From positions 1-28,056 of the forward strand of contig CAZMZM010000029.1 of the NCBI GenBank assembly GCA_964570865.1: a stretch of 28,056 bases of DNA, given 5' to 3'. Positions 9,008 through 18,035 of this stretch are shown in pieces. How positions within the stretch are numbered: the stretch's first letter is position 1; each line of letters starts with the position of its first letter. The stretch comes from WGAL01 sp964570865. GTDB taxonomy: Bacteria; Bacteroidota; Ignavibacteria; Ignavibacteriales; Melioribacteraceae. The notes under the pieces were generated by a model. It made no database searches. It worked only from the letters and a program-made list of their open reading frames with translations, and was not told where the DNA came from. A program made the position numbers and the translations under genes.

Positions 9008-10957
9008 TTAAACATCAATATTAGCATACTTAGCATGCTTCTGAATAAAGTTTCTTCTGGGTTCCACGTCATCACCCATCAACGTTTCAAATATCTTATC
9101 CGCTGCCGCAGCACTCTCCAGATTTACCTGTAGAACGGTTCTGGTTTCGGGATTCATTGTTGTTTCCCAAAGCTGTTCCGGATTCATCTCACCCAAACCT
9201 TTGTATCTCTGAATTGCTACACCTCTCGGAAGTCCATCATCATTTAATTCAAGTCCTCTGTCTCTCTTCATCTGATCAAGTAACTTTCCGCGTTCTTCAT
9301 CATCAAACGCATAAAGAATAGTTTTTCCTTTTTTAATTTTATACAACGGAGGTTGTGCAATATAAACACGGCCACTTGTGATAAGGGATTTCATGTAACG
9401 ATAAAAGAATGTTAGAAGCAGTGTGCGAATATGACTTCCGTCAACGTCAGCATCCGTCATTATTATAATTTTACCGTACCGTGCTTTTTCAGCATCGAAA
9501 TCGTTCCCGATTCCCGCCCCGACAGCTGAAATAATTGCCTTGATTTCATTGTTTTCCAAAATCTTATTTATCTTGGCTTTTTCCACATTAAGGATTTTTC
9601 CTTTTAGCGGTAGAATAGCCTGAAATCTTCTGTCGCGCCCTTGTTTGGCGGATCCACCGGCTGAATCGCCCTCAACTATATATATTTCAGTATGTTCAGG
9701 GTCCGAGATGGAACAATCCGCTAATTTACCCGGCAGATGAAGCGTGTCGAGCGCATTTTTACGGCGGACTAAGTCGCGTGCCTTTCGTGCGGCTAATCTT
9801 GCTTCGGCGGCGCGTGTACATTTTTCGATTATCTTTTTCCCGACTCCGGGATTCTCCTCAAGATATTCTCCTAATTTTTCACCGACAATTGATTCTACAA
9901 TCGATTTAACTTCGCCGTTGCCGAGTTTTGTTTTTGTTTGTCCTTCAAACTGAGGTTCAAATACTTTAACCGAAATTACCGCCGTTAATCCTTCACGAAA
10001 GTCATCGCCGGTAAGTGTTATTTTTTTTGCATCTTTGATTAAATTATTTTTTGCCGCATAACTATTCAGTGTTCTTGTAAGCGCTGTTCTAAAACCGGAG
10101 AGGTGGGTCCCCCCTTCGTGAGTGTTTATGTTATTAACGTAACTGAAAACATTTTCGGAATAAGCATTTGAGTATTGGAATGAAACTTCTACGGGAGTAT
10201 CATCCTTCTCTCCTTCAATGTAAATAGGCTTATGATAAGTTTCTCTGGTTTCGTTCAGATATTTAACAAACTCAATAATCCCGCCTTTGAAGTGGTAAGT
10301 TTCCTCTTCGCCTTCTATCTCATCCTTAATAATAATTGTAACCGTTTTGTTCAGATAAGCTAATTCCCGCATTCTTTCGGCAAGAGTTTCAAATTTGAAC
10401 TTCGTGGTTGTAAATATTTCACCGTCGGGCATAAAAGTAATTTTAGTGCCGGTTTCTTCTTTTTTTACTTTCCCTATTTCTTGTACTTCCGTTACGGGAA
10501 CGCCTCGCCGGTATTCCTGAAAATATTTTTTACCGTCACGTTTCACTTCAACTTTCATCCATTCCGATAAAGCGTTAACAACCGAGACACCAACGCCGTG
10601 CAAACCGCCGGAAACTTTGTATGAGTTTTTATCAAACTTTCCACCTGCGTGAAGCACTGTCATTACAACTTGTAAAGCGCTTACTTTTTCAACAGGATGA
10701 ATATCAACCGGAATTCCCCTACCGAAATCTTTTACGGTAACGCTTCCGTCCTTATTAATCGAAACCAAAATCTTATCGTTATAACCTGCCAGAGCTTCGT
10801 CAATACTATTATCCACAACTTCGTTTACAAGGTGATGAAGTCCCCTTGAGCCAACATCGCCGATGTACATTGCCGGACGTTTACGTACCGCTTCCAAACC
10901 TTTGAGTACGTTAATATTTTTTGCCGAATACTCTTTCTGTACTTTTTCACTAGCCAC
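9008..10957 (-). CDS. gyrB: DNA gyrase subunit B
   Basis: The ATPase subunit of gyrase. The 649 residues hold the GHKL fold (Glu46 and Asn50 in 'NEVVDN', Asp77-'GRGIP', lid 'GGLHGVG' at 117-123), a transducer domain, and a TOPRIM domain with 'EGDSAGGSAKQGRD' near residue 428 and the metal-binding 'DADVDGSH' near 500, then the C-terminal 'QRYKGLGEMNPEQLW'. It lacks the roughly 165-residue insert of enterobacterial GyrB. The start codon is GTG (CAC at 10955-10957 on the plus strand) with AGGA eleven to eight bases upstream; no in-frame ATG fits the conserved N-terminus better. It lies 16 bases after the DUF721 gene and 24 before gyrA. Confidence 0.97.
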   Translation of the reverse strand: MASEKVQKEYSAKNINVLKGLEAVRKRPAMYIGDVGSRGLHHLVNEVVDNSIDEALAGYNDKILVSINKDGSVTVKDFGRGIPVDIHPVEKVSALQVVMTVLHAGGKFDKNSYKVSGGLHGVGVSVVNALSEWMKVEVKRDGKKYFQEYRRGVPVTEVQEIGKVKKEETGTKITFMPDGEIFTTTKFKFETLAERMRELAYLNKTVTIIIKDEIEGEEETYHFKGGIIEFVKYLNETRETYHKPIYIEGEKDDTPVEVSFQYSNAYSENVFSYVNNINTHEGGTHLSGFRTALTRTLNSYAAKNNLIKDAKKITLTGDDFREGLTAVISVKVFEPQFEGQTKTKLGNGEVKSIVESIVGEKLGEYLEENPGVGKKIIEKCTRAAEARLAARKARDLVRRKNALDTLHLPGKLADCSISDPEHTEIYIVEGDSAGGSAKQGRDRRFQAILPLKGKILNVEKAKINKILENNEIKAIISAVGAGIGNDFDAEKARYGKIIIMTDADVDGSHIRTLLLTFFYRYMKSLITSGRVYIAQPPLYKIKKGKTILYAFDDEERGKLLDQMKRDRGLELNDDGLPRGVAIQRYKGLGEMNPEQLWETTMNPETRTVLQVNLESAAAADKIFETLMGDDVEPRRNFIQKHAKYANIDV

Positions 10958-10973
10958 TTTTTTATCCTAATAT

Positions 10974-11255
10974 TTAAATAAATTTTATGTTTTTAATTAC
11001 CGTTTTATTAAAATGTTTATTAACTTTTTTTATGATTATTGCTTTCTGCAGATTCAACTCGCTTCGCCAAACCGAATTTTCAACGCGCAGAAATAAAATT
11101 CCGTTTCCCACTTTTTTAGGTTTTGCTATTTTTTTGAACTCGGGAAAAATTTCATAAAACTCTTCAACAACTTCATTTTCGCTTACTACTTTCCTCATTT
11201 TTTCAAAAGCGCTGTCATTTATTATATCACTTATCTGCTTAAAATCACTATGCAT
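10974..11255 (-). CDS. DUF721 / DciA-like protein
   Basis: A 93-residue basic protein. The part from about residue 50 on, 'LFLRVENSVWRSELNLQKA' and the closing 'VNKHF...VIKNIKF', is the DUF721 pattern: a short KH-like domain with a conserved Trp and a Leu-rich helix. The family includes DciA, the replicative-helicase loader partner found in bacteria without DnaC or DnaI. Placement between recF and gyrB is the classic location for this gene. Its start overlaps the end of recF by eight bases, so translation is coupled. The role in DnaB loading is inferred from the family and position, not from a catalytic motif. Confidence 0.85.
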   Translation of the reverse strand: MHSDFKQISDIINDSAFEKMRKVVSENEVVEEFYEIFPEFKKIAKPKKVGNGILFLRVENSVWRSELNLQKAIIIKKVNKHFNKTVIKNIKFI

Positions 11256-12363
11256 AGCTGACTGTTCCGTTTTCGACCATTATTAACTTACTCGAATCGA
11301 ATTTGTGCAGGTTTTCATATTTAGTAAAATCAGTCATTGTAATAAAAGCTTGTCCTACTTCATCTAAAAAATCACGTATTTTTCCCGAGCGGTATGAATC
11401 AAGTTCGCCGAAAATATCATCCATCAAAAATACGGGCGTTTTTCCCGATTTATCCTTAATATAAAAGAACTGTGCAAACCTTAGCGCAATCTGAAAAGTT
11501 TTATGTTGTCCCTGCGATCCGAATTTTTTTAATAGTTTTTTATTCAGAAAAAAACTGAATTCGTCTCGATGCGGACCAAGTAAATTTTTAGTTCTGACAA
11601 TTTCGAGCGGACGAAGTTTTTTAAGCTCGCTCATAAATCTTTCCTCCAAATTCTCAGGATTAAGATCACCGGCAAAACCTACATACTCAAGCGCCGGTGT
11701 TTCAACCTCGTGCATAATTCGCTTGTATGCCTTACCTACGTAAAAATTGAACTCCAACGCAAATGCCATTCTGTGCTTAATTATTTGAGAGCCGAGCTTT
11801 ACCAACGTTTCGTCCCAAGCATCCAACTCCGATTCAGCAAAACCGCTTCTATCTTCTTTTATCCTCTGAAGCAAAGAAGAACGGTGCTTGAGAGTTTTAT
11901 TGTACTCCAACAGTATTTTCAAATAAGCGCTGCTCGCTTGTGAAATTATCGAATCAACAAACTTTCTTCTGTCAGCAGGAGCGCCCGATGTAATTTCATG
12001 GTCGGATAAAGTTAAAGTTACAACCGGAAAATTACCGATAAACTCCGCCGGTCTGAAAATTTGCTTTCCATCAAGAAAGATTTTTTTCTTACGGTCGGTT
12101 TTGTGAAAATAAACTCTAACTTGCCTTTCGGTACTATCTTGGAAGGTTCCGTTTATGTCAAATAAATCGTGTCCGAAATTAACAGCATCCAAATCGTTCG
12201 TCTGTCCAAATCCTTTAGTTGTACACAAATAATAAATTGCTTCCAATATCGTGGTTTTTCCCTGTCCGTTTCCGCCAACAATGTAGTTAAGCTTTTCCGA
12301 AAAATCCAAACCGCTCTGTAAATGTAGCTTAAAATTTGTAAGCTTAAGCGAGGAAAGAATCAT
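11248..12363 (-). CDS. recF: DNA replication and repair protein RecF
   Basis: An SMC-like ATPase that with RecO and RecR loads RecA at single-strand gaps. The 371 residues hold the Walker A 'GGNGQGKT' at 30-37, the ABC-type signature region 'GSQGQHKTFQIALR' near residue 281, and the Walker B 'VFLMDDIFGELD' near 312. Length matches the family (about 360-375). The ATG at 12361-12363 follows the dnaN stop after one base, and the AGG just before it sits within the end of dnaN, so the two are coupled. It overlaps the DUF721 gene by eight bases at its end. Confidence 0.97.
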   Translation of the reverse strand: MILSSLKLTNFKLHLQSGLDFSEKLNYIVGGNGQGKTTILEAIYYLCTTKGFGQTNDLDAVNFGHDLFDINGTFQDSTERQVRVYFHKTDRKKKIFLDGKQIFRPAEFIGNFPVVTLTLSDHEITSGAPADRRKFVDSIISQASSAYLKILLEYNKTLKHRSSLLQRIKEDRSGFAESELDAWDETLVKLGSQIIKHRMAFALEFNFYVGKAYKRIMHEVETPALEYVGFAGDLNPENLEERFMSELKKLRPLEIVRTKNLLGPHRDEFSFFLNKKLLKKFGSQGQHKTFQIALRFAQFFYIKDKSGKTPVFLMDDIFGELDSYRSGKIRDFLDEVGQAFITMTDFTKYENLHKFDSSKLIMVENGTVSYA

Positions 12364-12364
12364 C

Positions 12365-13498
12365 CTAGCTGTTTAACCTCACAGGCATAAGAAGCATTAC
12401 GAGTTCATAATTTTCTTTCTGTTCCTTCGGGTAAACAACAACAGCTTTGTTCGGAGTATGAAGTTTGAAATGTACTTCATCGTTATCACCGAGATGAGAA
12501 AGCACATCACTTAAGTAAGTTGCATTAAACCCGATTTCCATAGGCTCGCCGTCGTAAGCCGAAGCCACTTCCTCTTTACCGGAAGCACCTAAATCAATAT
12601 CTTCAGCCGAAACTTCAATCTTATCGGGAGAAAGAGCAAGTTTAACTTTTCTCATTTTTATTGCCGTAAACAGCATCATTCTTTTAACGCTCGAAAGCAA
12701 TTCTTTGGGATTTACAATCAAAGTATATTCGTTCTCCAAAGGAATAACAGCTTTGTAATCGGGATAACGCTCTGAAATTAAACTGGCAATCAGTTCCATG
12801 TCGTTAAGGATAAAAGTTGCATGCGACTGACGGAAATAAATTTTCACTTCCCTTTCGTCAAGCACTTTTTGTAAAATTGAAGTTACGTTACCGGCAACAA
12901 TAAAATTACCTGTTGCCTCGGTAGAAATATTAGTAAATAGCAAGTTAACCAATCTGTGACCATCGGTGGCGACAAATCTCAGTCCTTCTTCGGAAAACTC
13001 AAAAAGAGTTCCCATCATTGCCGGGCGGATTTCTTCTTTGCTGATTGCGAAAGAAGTTTTATCCAAAGCATACTTTAAATCCATTCCTTTCATCGAAATG
13101 GAAAAGATGTCCGCAGCTTCGTTTTCATCTTTAGGGAAAGAAGGAATTTCAGGGAATTCGGAACTTTTAATATACGAAATAATAACCTCGCCTTTACCCC
13201 AATTTACTCTCAATCTGTTTCTCTCCTCAACGTCAATCGTGATTGCGGTATCGTCAAGGGAACGAATTGTGTCGTAAAACAGACGGGCGGGAACAACACC
13301 TTCAAAATCACCATCGGAAACAACGCTGATTGAAGACTTTAACGATAACTCCAAATCTGTAGCATAAACCGTTAAAACGCCATCCTTTAAGATAAACAAA
13401 AAGTTTTCCAGTATTTGAACCGGTGTGCGTGTGGGAACGCCGGGGAACACTTTTGAAATTACTTTTTCAAGCTCTTTGCTATTTACTTTAAACTGCAT
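12365..13498 (-). CDS. dnaN: DNA polymerase III subunit beta (sliding clamp)
   Basis: The ring-shaped processivity clamp that tethers polymerase III and many repair proteins to DNA. The 377-residue length fits three clamp domains. Recognisable blocks are 'VPARLFYDTIRSL' near residue 65, 'RPAMMGTLFEF' near 158 (domain 2), 'ATDGHRLV' near 176, and the C-terminal 'VMLLMPVRL' that closes the peptide-binding pocket. The start ATG has GGAGA six bases upstream. It is the first gene of the minus-strand replication operon. dnaA, its usual upstream neighbour, is absent; the divergent phoH-like gene starts 170 bases away instead. Confidence 0.97.
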   Translation of the reverse strand: MQFKVNSKELEKVISKVFPGVPTRTPVQILENFLFILKDGVLTVYATDLELSLKSSISVVSDGDFEGVVPARLFYDTIRSLDDTAITIDVEERNRLRVNWGKGEVIISYIKSSEFPEIPSFPKDENEAADIFSISMKGMDLKYALDKTSFAISKEEIRPAMMGTLFEFSEEGLRFVATDGHRLVNLLFTNISTEATGNFIVAGNVTSILQKVLDEREVKIYFRQSHATFILNDMELIASLISERYPDYKAVIPLENEYTLIVNPKELLSSVKRMMLFTAIKMRKVKLALSPDKIEVSAEDIDLGASGKEEVASAYDGEPMEIGFNATYLSDVLSHLGDNDEVHFKLHTPNKAVVVYPKEQKENYELVMLLMPVRLNS

Positions 13499-13668
13499 TT
13501 TTTCTCCAATTTTAACGTAGAAATATAACGATATTTCGATTCATATTCAATTGATAAATCATATATATTAGCAGCTGAAATCCTTATGATATTAGTCATT
13601 ATTGCACTTTTATTAAAATAATGGTTAATTAATATTTAATAATTATTCACTTAAGGAAACAAGCGACA

Positions 13669-15012
13669 ATGCCACAGGAAAAAACTCCTAAAACTTTTGT
13701 GCTGGACACAAATGTAATCCTTCACGATCCTACTTGTATTAACCAATTTGAAAAAAATAATATTGTAATTCCCCTTGTTGTAATTGAGGAAATAGACCAT
13801 TTTAAAAAGGGTACGCAAGTAATAAATCTGAATGCGCGCGAATTTGCCCGTACTATGGATAAGATTAGCGGAGATAATATTTTTAACGGCGGTATTTCAC
13901 TTGGTAAGGGAAAAGGAAAAGTCCGGATTGTGATTTCGCGAGGATTGAACAAAGAAATTAAAGAAGCTTTTCGCGAGGATTCAACCGATCACAGAGTTCT
14001 TAGCGTAGCTTTCGAGTTGAAAGAAAAAGCTCATCAAACGGAAAAGGTAATTCTCGTAACAAAAGATGTTAACCTTCGGATGAAAGCGAAGGCTTTAGGC
14101 ATTTTAGCCGAAGATTACGAAACCGACAGAATAGGAAGCATAGACGAACTTTATTCCGGAAAAGAAATTATTGAAAACTTTGATGATTCGATACTTAAAA
14201 AATTTTACGAACCTCCTTATGAAATATGCCGAAGCGAAATATCAAATGTTGTGAAAACGAAGTTTATTCCGAATAAGTTTTTTATTCTACGAAACCAGTT
14301 TCGTTCGGTTTTGGCTAAGTTGGATAATACGGCAAAGGTTTTCGGTAAAATCAATAAAGATACGGCATACGGAATAACGCCCAGAAATGCAGAACAAACA
14401 TTTGCAATCCAAGCACTTCTTGATAACAACATTCCCTTAGTCAGCATAACCGGTAAAGCCGGAACAGGCAAAACGCTTCTTGCACTTGCCTCCGCTTTGG
14501 AAGTGCGGAAATTTTATCGCCAAATTTATATTGCCCGCCCTATTATCCCGCTCAGCAATAAAGACCTCGGTTACTTGCCGGGAGATATCGACAGCAAACT
14601 TGCACCTTACATGCAGCCTTTGTGGGACAATCTAAAAGTAATCCAAGATCAGTTTTCGGAAACCGACACAAAAAGCGTGGTTATTAACAACATGCTTAAA
14701 GATGAGAAACTTGTTATCGAACCGCTGAGCTATATTCGCGGAAGAAGTCTGCAACGCATTTTCTTTATTGTTGATGAGGCTCAAAATTTAACTCCGCACG
14801 AAATAAAAACAATTATTACCCGTGTCGGCTCCGGAACGAAAATTGTGTTTACCGGAGATATTTATCAAATAGATCATCCTTATTTAGATACTCTTTCAAA
14901 CGGACTTTCATACCTTATTGATAAATTTAAAGGTCAATCGCTTTACGCACAAATAAACCTTGAAAAAGGGGAACGATCGGAACTTGCGGAATTGGCCGGT
15001 AATTTGCTATAG
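13669..15012 (+). CDS. PIN domain-containing PhoH-family ATPase
   Basis: A 447-residue two-domain protein of the YlaK/PhoH2 type. The N-terminal PIN nuclease fold (about 8-150) begins 'FVLDTNVILHD' with the first acidic metal ligand at Asp13, a second acid in 'VVIEEIDHFKKG', and 'VTKDVNLRMKAKALG' near 128. The C-terminal PhoH domain has the Walker A 'GKAGTGKT' from residue 262 and the Walker B 'FIVDEAQN' with Asp369-Glu370, then 'GSGTKIVFTGD'. PhoH2 proteins studied elsewhere act as RNA helicase/ribonucleases. AAGGA lies about eleven bases ahead of the ATG. It is divergent from dnaN and apparently monocistronic. It is unrelated to a toxin-antitoxin pair here, since no small antitoxin gene precedes it. 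Confidence 0.93.
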   Translation: MPQEKTPKTFVLDTNVILHDPTCINQFEKNNIVIPLVVIEEIDHFKKGTQVINLNAREFARTMDKISGDNIFNGGISLGKGKGKVRIVISRGLNKEIKEAFREDSTDHRVLSVAFELKEKAHQTEKVILVTKDVNLRMKAKALGILAEDYETDRIGSIDELYSGKEIIENFDDSILKKFYEPPYEICRSEISNVVKTKFIPNKFFILRNQFRSVLAKLDNTAKVFGKINKDTAYGITPRNAEQTFAIQALLDNNIPLVSITGKAGTGKTLLALASALEVRKFYRQIYIARPIIPLSNKDLGYLPGDIDSKLAPYMQPLWDNLKVIQDQFSETDTKSVVINNMLKDEKLVIEPLSYIRGRSLQRIFFIVDEAQNLTPHEIKTIITRVGSGTKIVFTGDIYQIDHPYLDTLSNGLSYLIDKFKGQSLYAQINLEKGERSELAELAGNLL

Positions 15013-15202
15013 TATATGAAAAAGTGAATTTTGATCATTGAAGTTATGTCATATTTTCAATAAGTAAGAATATATTTCGTAATTAATCTTACAGTAAGAA
15101 TATTATTCGGATAGTATGACAATATAACCGACAACAATTTTAGTTTGGGAACTTAACAGACGCGTTGTTAGTTAGACTTCAAAAAATTAAGGAGGATTAA
15201 AA
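15013..15202 (+). promoter_or_regulatory. clpB upstream region with 30-base-period direct repeat
   Basis: This 190-base gap has AGTAAGAATATATTTCG at 15063-15079 and AGTAAGAATATTATTCG at 15093-15109, two copies matching at 15 of 17 bases, spaced exactly 30 bases apart (about three helical turns). They are framed by an inverted pair TGTCATA (15047-15053) and TATGACA (15115-15121). A weak -7-like box TTAGTTTG sits at 15140-15147. A strong ribosome site AAGGAGG lies at 15189-15195. No CIRCE element (HrcA operator) is visible. The repeats are seen; an operator role in heat-shock control of clpB is inference. Confidence 0.45.
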
Positions 15203-17818
15203 ATGAGTTTTAATTTTAATAAACTTACGGTAAAAGGGCAGGATGCTTTGCAGAACGCAGTGGAAATCGCCCAAAACTATAATAACCAAATTGTTGAGCC
15301 GCTTCATATTTTGGCGGCATTGGTACAAGACCAAGAAAATGTTGCCGTATCGATTATTCATAAAATCGGCGGTAATCTGCAGCAAATACAGCTTAAAGTA
15401 GCTGAAGAGTTGGAAAAATTACCTAAAGTTTCCGGAGCGGGAATTGGAAATCAACAGCTATCGGTAAATTCGGGGAAACTCTTGGATAAAGCCGTGGAAG
15501 AAGCCGGAAATCTCAAAGATGAATATGTTTCGAGCGAACATTTATTACTTGCACTTGCCGAAGACACAAGTAACGCCGGAAAGATTTTATCCGGAAACGG
15601 CGTTACCAAACAGCAGATATTGACCGCTCTGAAAGATATTAGAGGTAACCAGCGAGTTACTTCGCAGAACGCCGAAGAAACTTACGAGGCTTTGAAAAAA
15701 TACGGACGCAACCTAAATGAACTTGCTAAACAGAACAAGTTGGATCCGGTAATCGGCAGAGATGAAGAAATAAGACGCGTGCTTCAGGTGTTATCGAGAA
15801 GAACAAAAAACAATCCTGTTCTGATTGGCGAACCGGGTGTGGGAAAAACGGCAATAGCCGAAGGATTAGCTCACAGAATTGTTGCAGGCGATGTTCCCGA
15901 TAACTTAAAAACCAAAGAGATAGTTGCCCTCGACCTCGGTTCGTTAGTTGCCGGTGCACAATATCGCGGACAATTTGAAGAGAGAATTAAAGCAGTTGTT
16001 AAGGAAGTTCAAGCGGCTGACGGCGAAATAATATTATTTATTGACGAAATTCATCAGTTAGTTGGCGCCGGAAAAACAGAAGGCGCAATGGATGCGGCAA
16101 ATATCTTAAAACCGGCTCTTGCGCGTGGCGAACTTCACGCAATCGGAGCTACTACGCTTAACGAATACAAAAAGTATATCGAAAAAGATGCCGCTTTGGA
16201 ACGCCGTTTTCAGCCTGTTCTAATTCAAGAACCATCCGAGGAGGATGCAATTTCCATTTTACGCGGATTGAAGGAAAAATATGAAGTCCACCACGGAGTC
16301 AGAATTACCGACGGCGCAATTGTTGCGGCGGTGCAATTATCAAACAGATATATTTCAGACAGATTTTTGCCTGATAAGGCAATTGACTTGATTGACGAAT
16401 CCGCTTCGAAATTAAGAATTGAAATTAACTCGATGCCGGAAGAGTTGGATAATCTCGAGAGAAAAATCCAACAGTTGGAAATTGAGAAAGAAGCATTGAA
16501 AAGAGAAAAGGATGAGAAATCGGCGGCGCGTTTAATAGAGTTGGCAGAAGAACTGAAGGAATTGGAAGATAAAAGAAATGCGCTTAAAGCACAGTGGCAA
16601 GTCGAGCGGGACCACATCCAAAAAATTCGTACGCTAAAAAGCAAAATCGAGGAAGCCAAAGCGAGAGCCGAACAATTTGAACGTGATGGAGATTTTGCAA
16701 AAGTAGCCGAGATACGATACGGAGAAGTAACCGCATTACAAAAGGAATTGGAAGAAAGCACCGAGAAACTCCAAAAAATTCAAGGCGATAAACAATTACT
16801 GAAAGAGGAAGTTGACGCCGAAGATATTGCGGAAATAGTAGCTAAGTGGACAGGTATTCCCGTAAGTAAAATGCTTGAGAGCGAAAGACACAAACTTGTG
16901 CGCTTGGAAGATGAACTCCACAAAAGAGTTATCGGGCAAGACGAAGCCGTATCGGCTGTTGCCAATGCCATTAGGCGCTCTCGTGCCGGACTTCAGGACA
17001 TAAACCGTCCGATTGGTTCGTTTATATTTATCGGTACAACAGGCGTTGGTAAAACGGAGTTGGCGCGCACTTTGGCGGATTTCCTTTTCGATGACGAACA
17101 TGCGATGATTAGAATTGATATGTCGGAATATATGGAAAAACATTCCGTTTCGAGATTAATAGGAGCACCTCCCGGATACGTCGGCTATGAAGAAGGAGGA
17201 CAGTTGACCGAAGCCGTAAGACGGCGTCCTTATTCGGTTGTATTGCTTGACGAGATAGAAAAAGCACATCCCGATGTATTTAATATTTTATTGCAAGTAC
17301 TCGACGACGGACGTTTAACCGACAACCAAGGAAGAACCGTTGACTTTAAGAATACAATTATTATCATGACGTCCAACTTGGGTTCGCATCTTATTCAAGA
17401 TAAACTGAGTCAGTTTAATGAAACTAACTACGAATCCATTTTAGCAGACATAAAAGTTCAGATTAATGATTTGCTCAGAAAAACAATACGCCCCGAATTT
17501 CTAAATCGGGTTGACGAAGTTGTTCTTTTCAAACCGCTTCTTAAAAACGAAATCAGCAAGATTGTTGACGTACAAGTTGAAAGAGTGGCAAAACTGTTAA
17601 AGGATAAAGGTATTACGCTTGAAGTTACTCAAGAGGCAAAAGATTATCTAATATCAATTGGTTACGATATTACTTTCGGCGCAAGACCCTTGAAGCGTGT
17701 AATTCAAACTTACATTGTTAATCCGTTAGCCAAGGAGTTGCTGATAGGCAATTACGAGAACGGCGATACTGTTGTTGTTGCCAAAGATAAAAACGGACTT
17801 ATATTTACAAAAAAATAG
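15203..17818 (+). CDS. clpB: ATP-dependent chaperone ClpB
   Basis: A Hsp100 disaggregase that with DnaK threads proteins out of aggregates. The 871 residues show the N-terminal Clp repeat domain (about 1-145), NBD1 with Walker A 'GEPGVGKT' at 209-216 and Walker B 'ILFIDEIHQ', the ClpB-specific coiled-coil middle domain (about 405-530, rich in E, K, L and A), and NBD2 with Walker A 'GTTGVGKT' at 611-618, 'VLLDEIEKAH' and 'GARPLKRVIQ'. The middle domain separates it from ClpA and ClpC, and there is no ClpP-binding IGF-type loop obvious. The perfect AAGGAGG seven bases ahead of the ATG is the strongest ribosome site in the window, in keeping with high stress expression. Confidence 0.97.
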   Translation: MSFNFNKLTVKGQDALQNAVEIAQNYNNQIVEPLHILAALVQDQENVAVSIIHKIGGNLQQIQLKVAEELEKLPKVSGAGIGNQQLSVNSGKLLDKAVEEAGNLKDEYVSSEHLLLALAEDTSNAGKILSGNGVTKQQILTALKDIRGNQRVTSQNAEETYEALKKYGRNLNELAKQNKLDPVIGRDEEIRRVLQVLSRRTKNNPVLIGEPGVGKTAIAEGLAHRIVAGDVPDNLKTKEIVALDLGSLVAGAQYRGQFEERIKAVVKEVQAADGEIILFIDEIHQLVGAGKTEGAMDAANILKPALARGELHAIGATTLNEYKKYIEKDAALERRFQPVLIQEPSEEDAISILRGLKEKYEVHHGVRITDGAIVAAVQLSNRYISDRFLPDKAIDLIDESASKLRIEINSMPEELDNLERKIQQLEIEKEALKREKDEKSAARLIELAEELKELEDKRNALKAQWQVERDHIQKIRTLKSKIEEAKARAEQFERDGDFAKVAEIRYGEVTALQKELEESTEKLQKIQGDKQLLKEEVDAEDIAEIVAKWTGIPVSKMLESERHKLVRLEDELHKRVIGQDEAVSAVANAIRRSRAGLQDINRPIGSFIFIGTTGVGKTELARTLADFLFDDEHAMIRIDMSEYMEKHSVSRLIGAPPGYVGYEEGGQLTEAVRRRPYSVVLLDEIEKAHPDVFNILLQVLDDGRLTDNQGRTVDFKNTIIIMTSNLGSHLIQDKLSQFNETNYESILADIKVQINDLLRKTIRPEFLNRVDEVVLFKPLLKNEISKIVDVQVERVAKLLKDKGITLEVTQEAKDYLISIGYDITFGARPLKRVIQTYIVNPLAKELLIGNYENGDTVVVAKDKNGLIFTKK

Positions 17819-17841
17819 TATTACCCCTTCCCACATATAAT

Positions 17842-17881
17842 AAAACCGGCAGAAGAATTAATTTTCTCCGCCGGTTTTTTT
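17842..17881 (+). terminator. Intrinsic terminator of clpB
   Basis: A perfect stem AAAACCGGC (17842-17850) with GCCGGTTTT (17870-17878), a loop that itself contains AGAA/TTCT pairing, and a T-run to 17881. It lies 24 bases after the clpB stop. Confidence 0.9.
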
Positions 17882-17935
17882 AATAATTAATCGGTTGAAA
17901 TATCTTCCGACAATTTTGAACGGCTTTGTTGTAAA

Positions 17936-18035
17936 NNNNNNNNNNNNNNNNNNNNNNNNNNNNNNNNNNNNNNNNNNNNNNNNNNNNNNNNNNNNNNNNN
18001 NNNNNNNNNNNNNNNNNNNNNNNNNNNNNNNNNNN
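17936..18035. other. Assembly gap (100 N)
   Basis: Exactly 100 unknown bases, the customary placeholder for a gap of unknown size. The left edge is GGCTTTGTTGTAAA (17922-17935) and the right edge begins the repeat copy at 18036. Both edges also align to one continuous stretch at 27861-27900, so the true gap could be very small or could contain a multi-copy element. Confidence 0.98.

Noticed and set aside
10805..10815. Perfect DnaA box TTATCCACA in gyrB (and another near 5934 in the trans-sulfuration gene)
   Set aside because: Both are inside conserved coding sequence (the first encodes part of the VVDN motif) and are isolated, with no cluster.
15013..15202. CIRCE (HrcA) or CtsR operator ahead of clpB
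   Set aside because: No TTAGCACTC-N9-GAGTGCTAA or CtsR heptad repeat is present; only the 30-base-period repeats are seen.
16225..16761. Long minus-strand open frame (178 codons) within clpB
   Set aside because: It is the antisense of the ClpB coiled-coil region, Ser-rich from reverse-reading Glu/Ala/Leu codons, with no independent signal.
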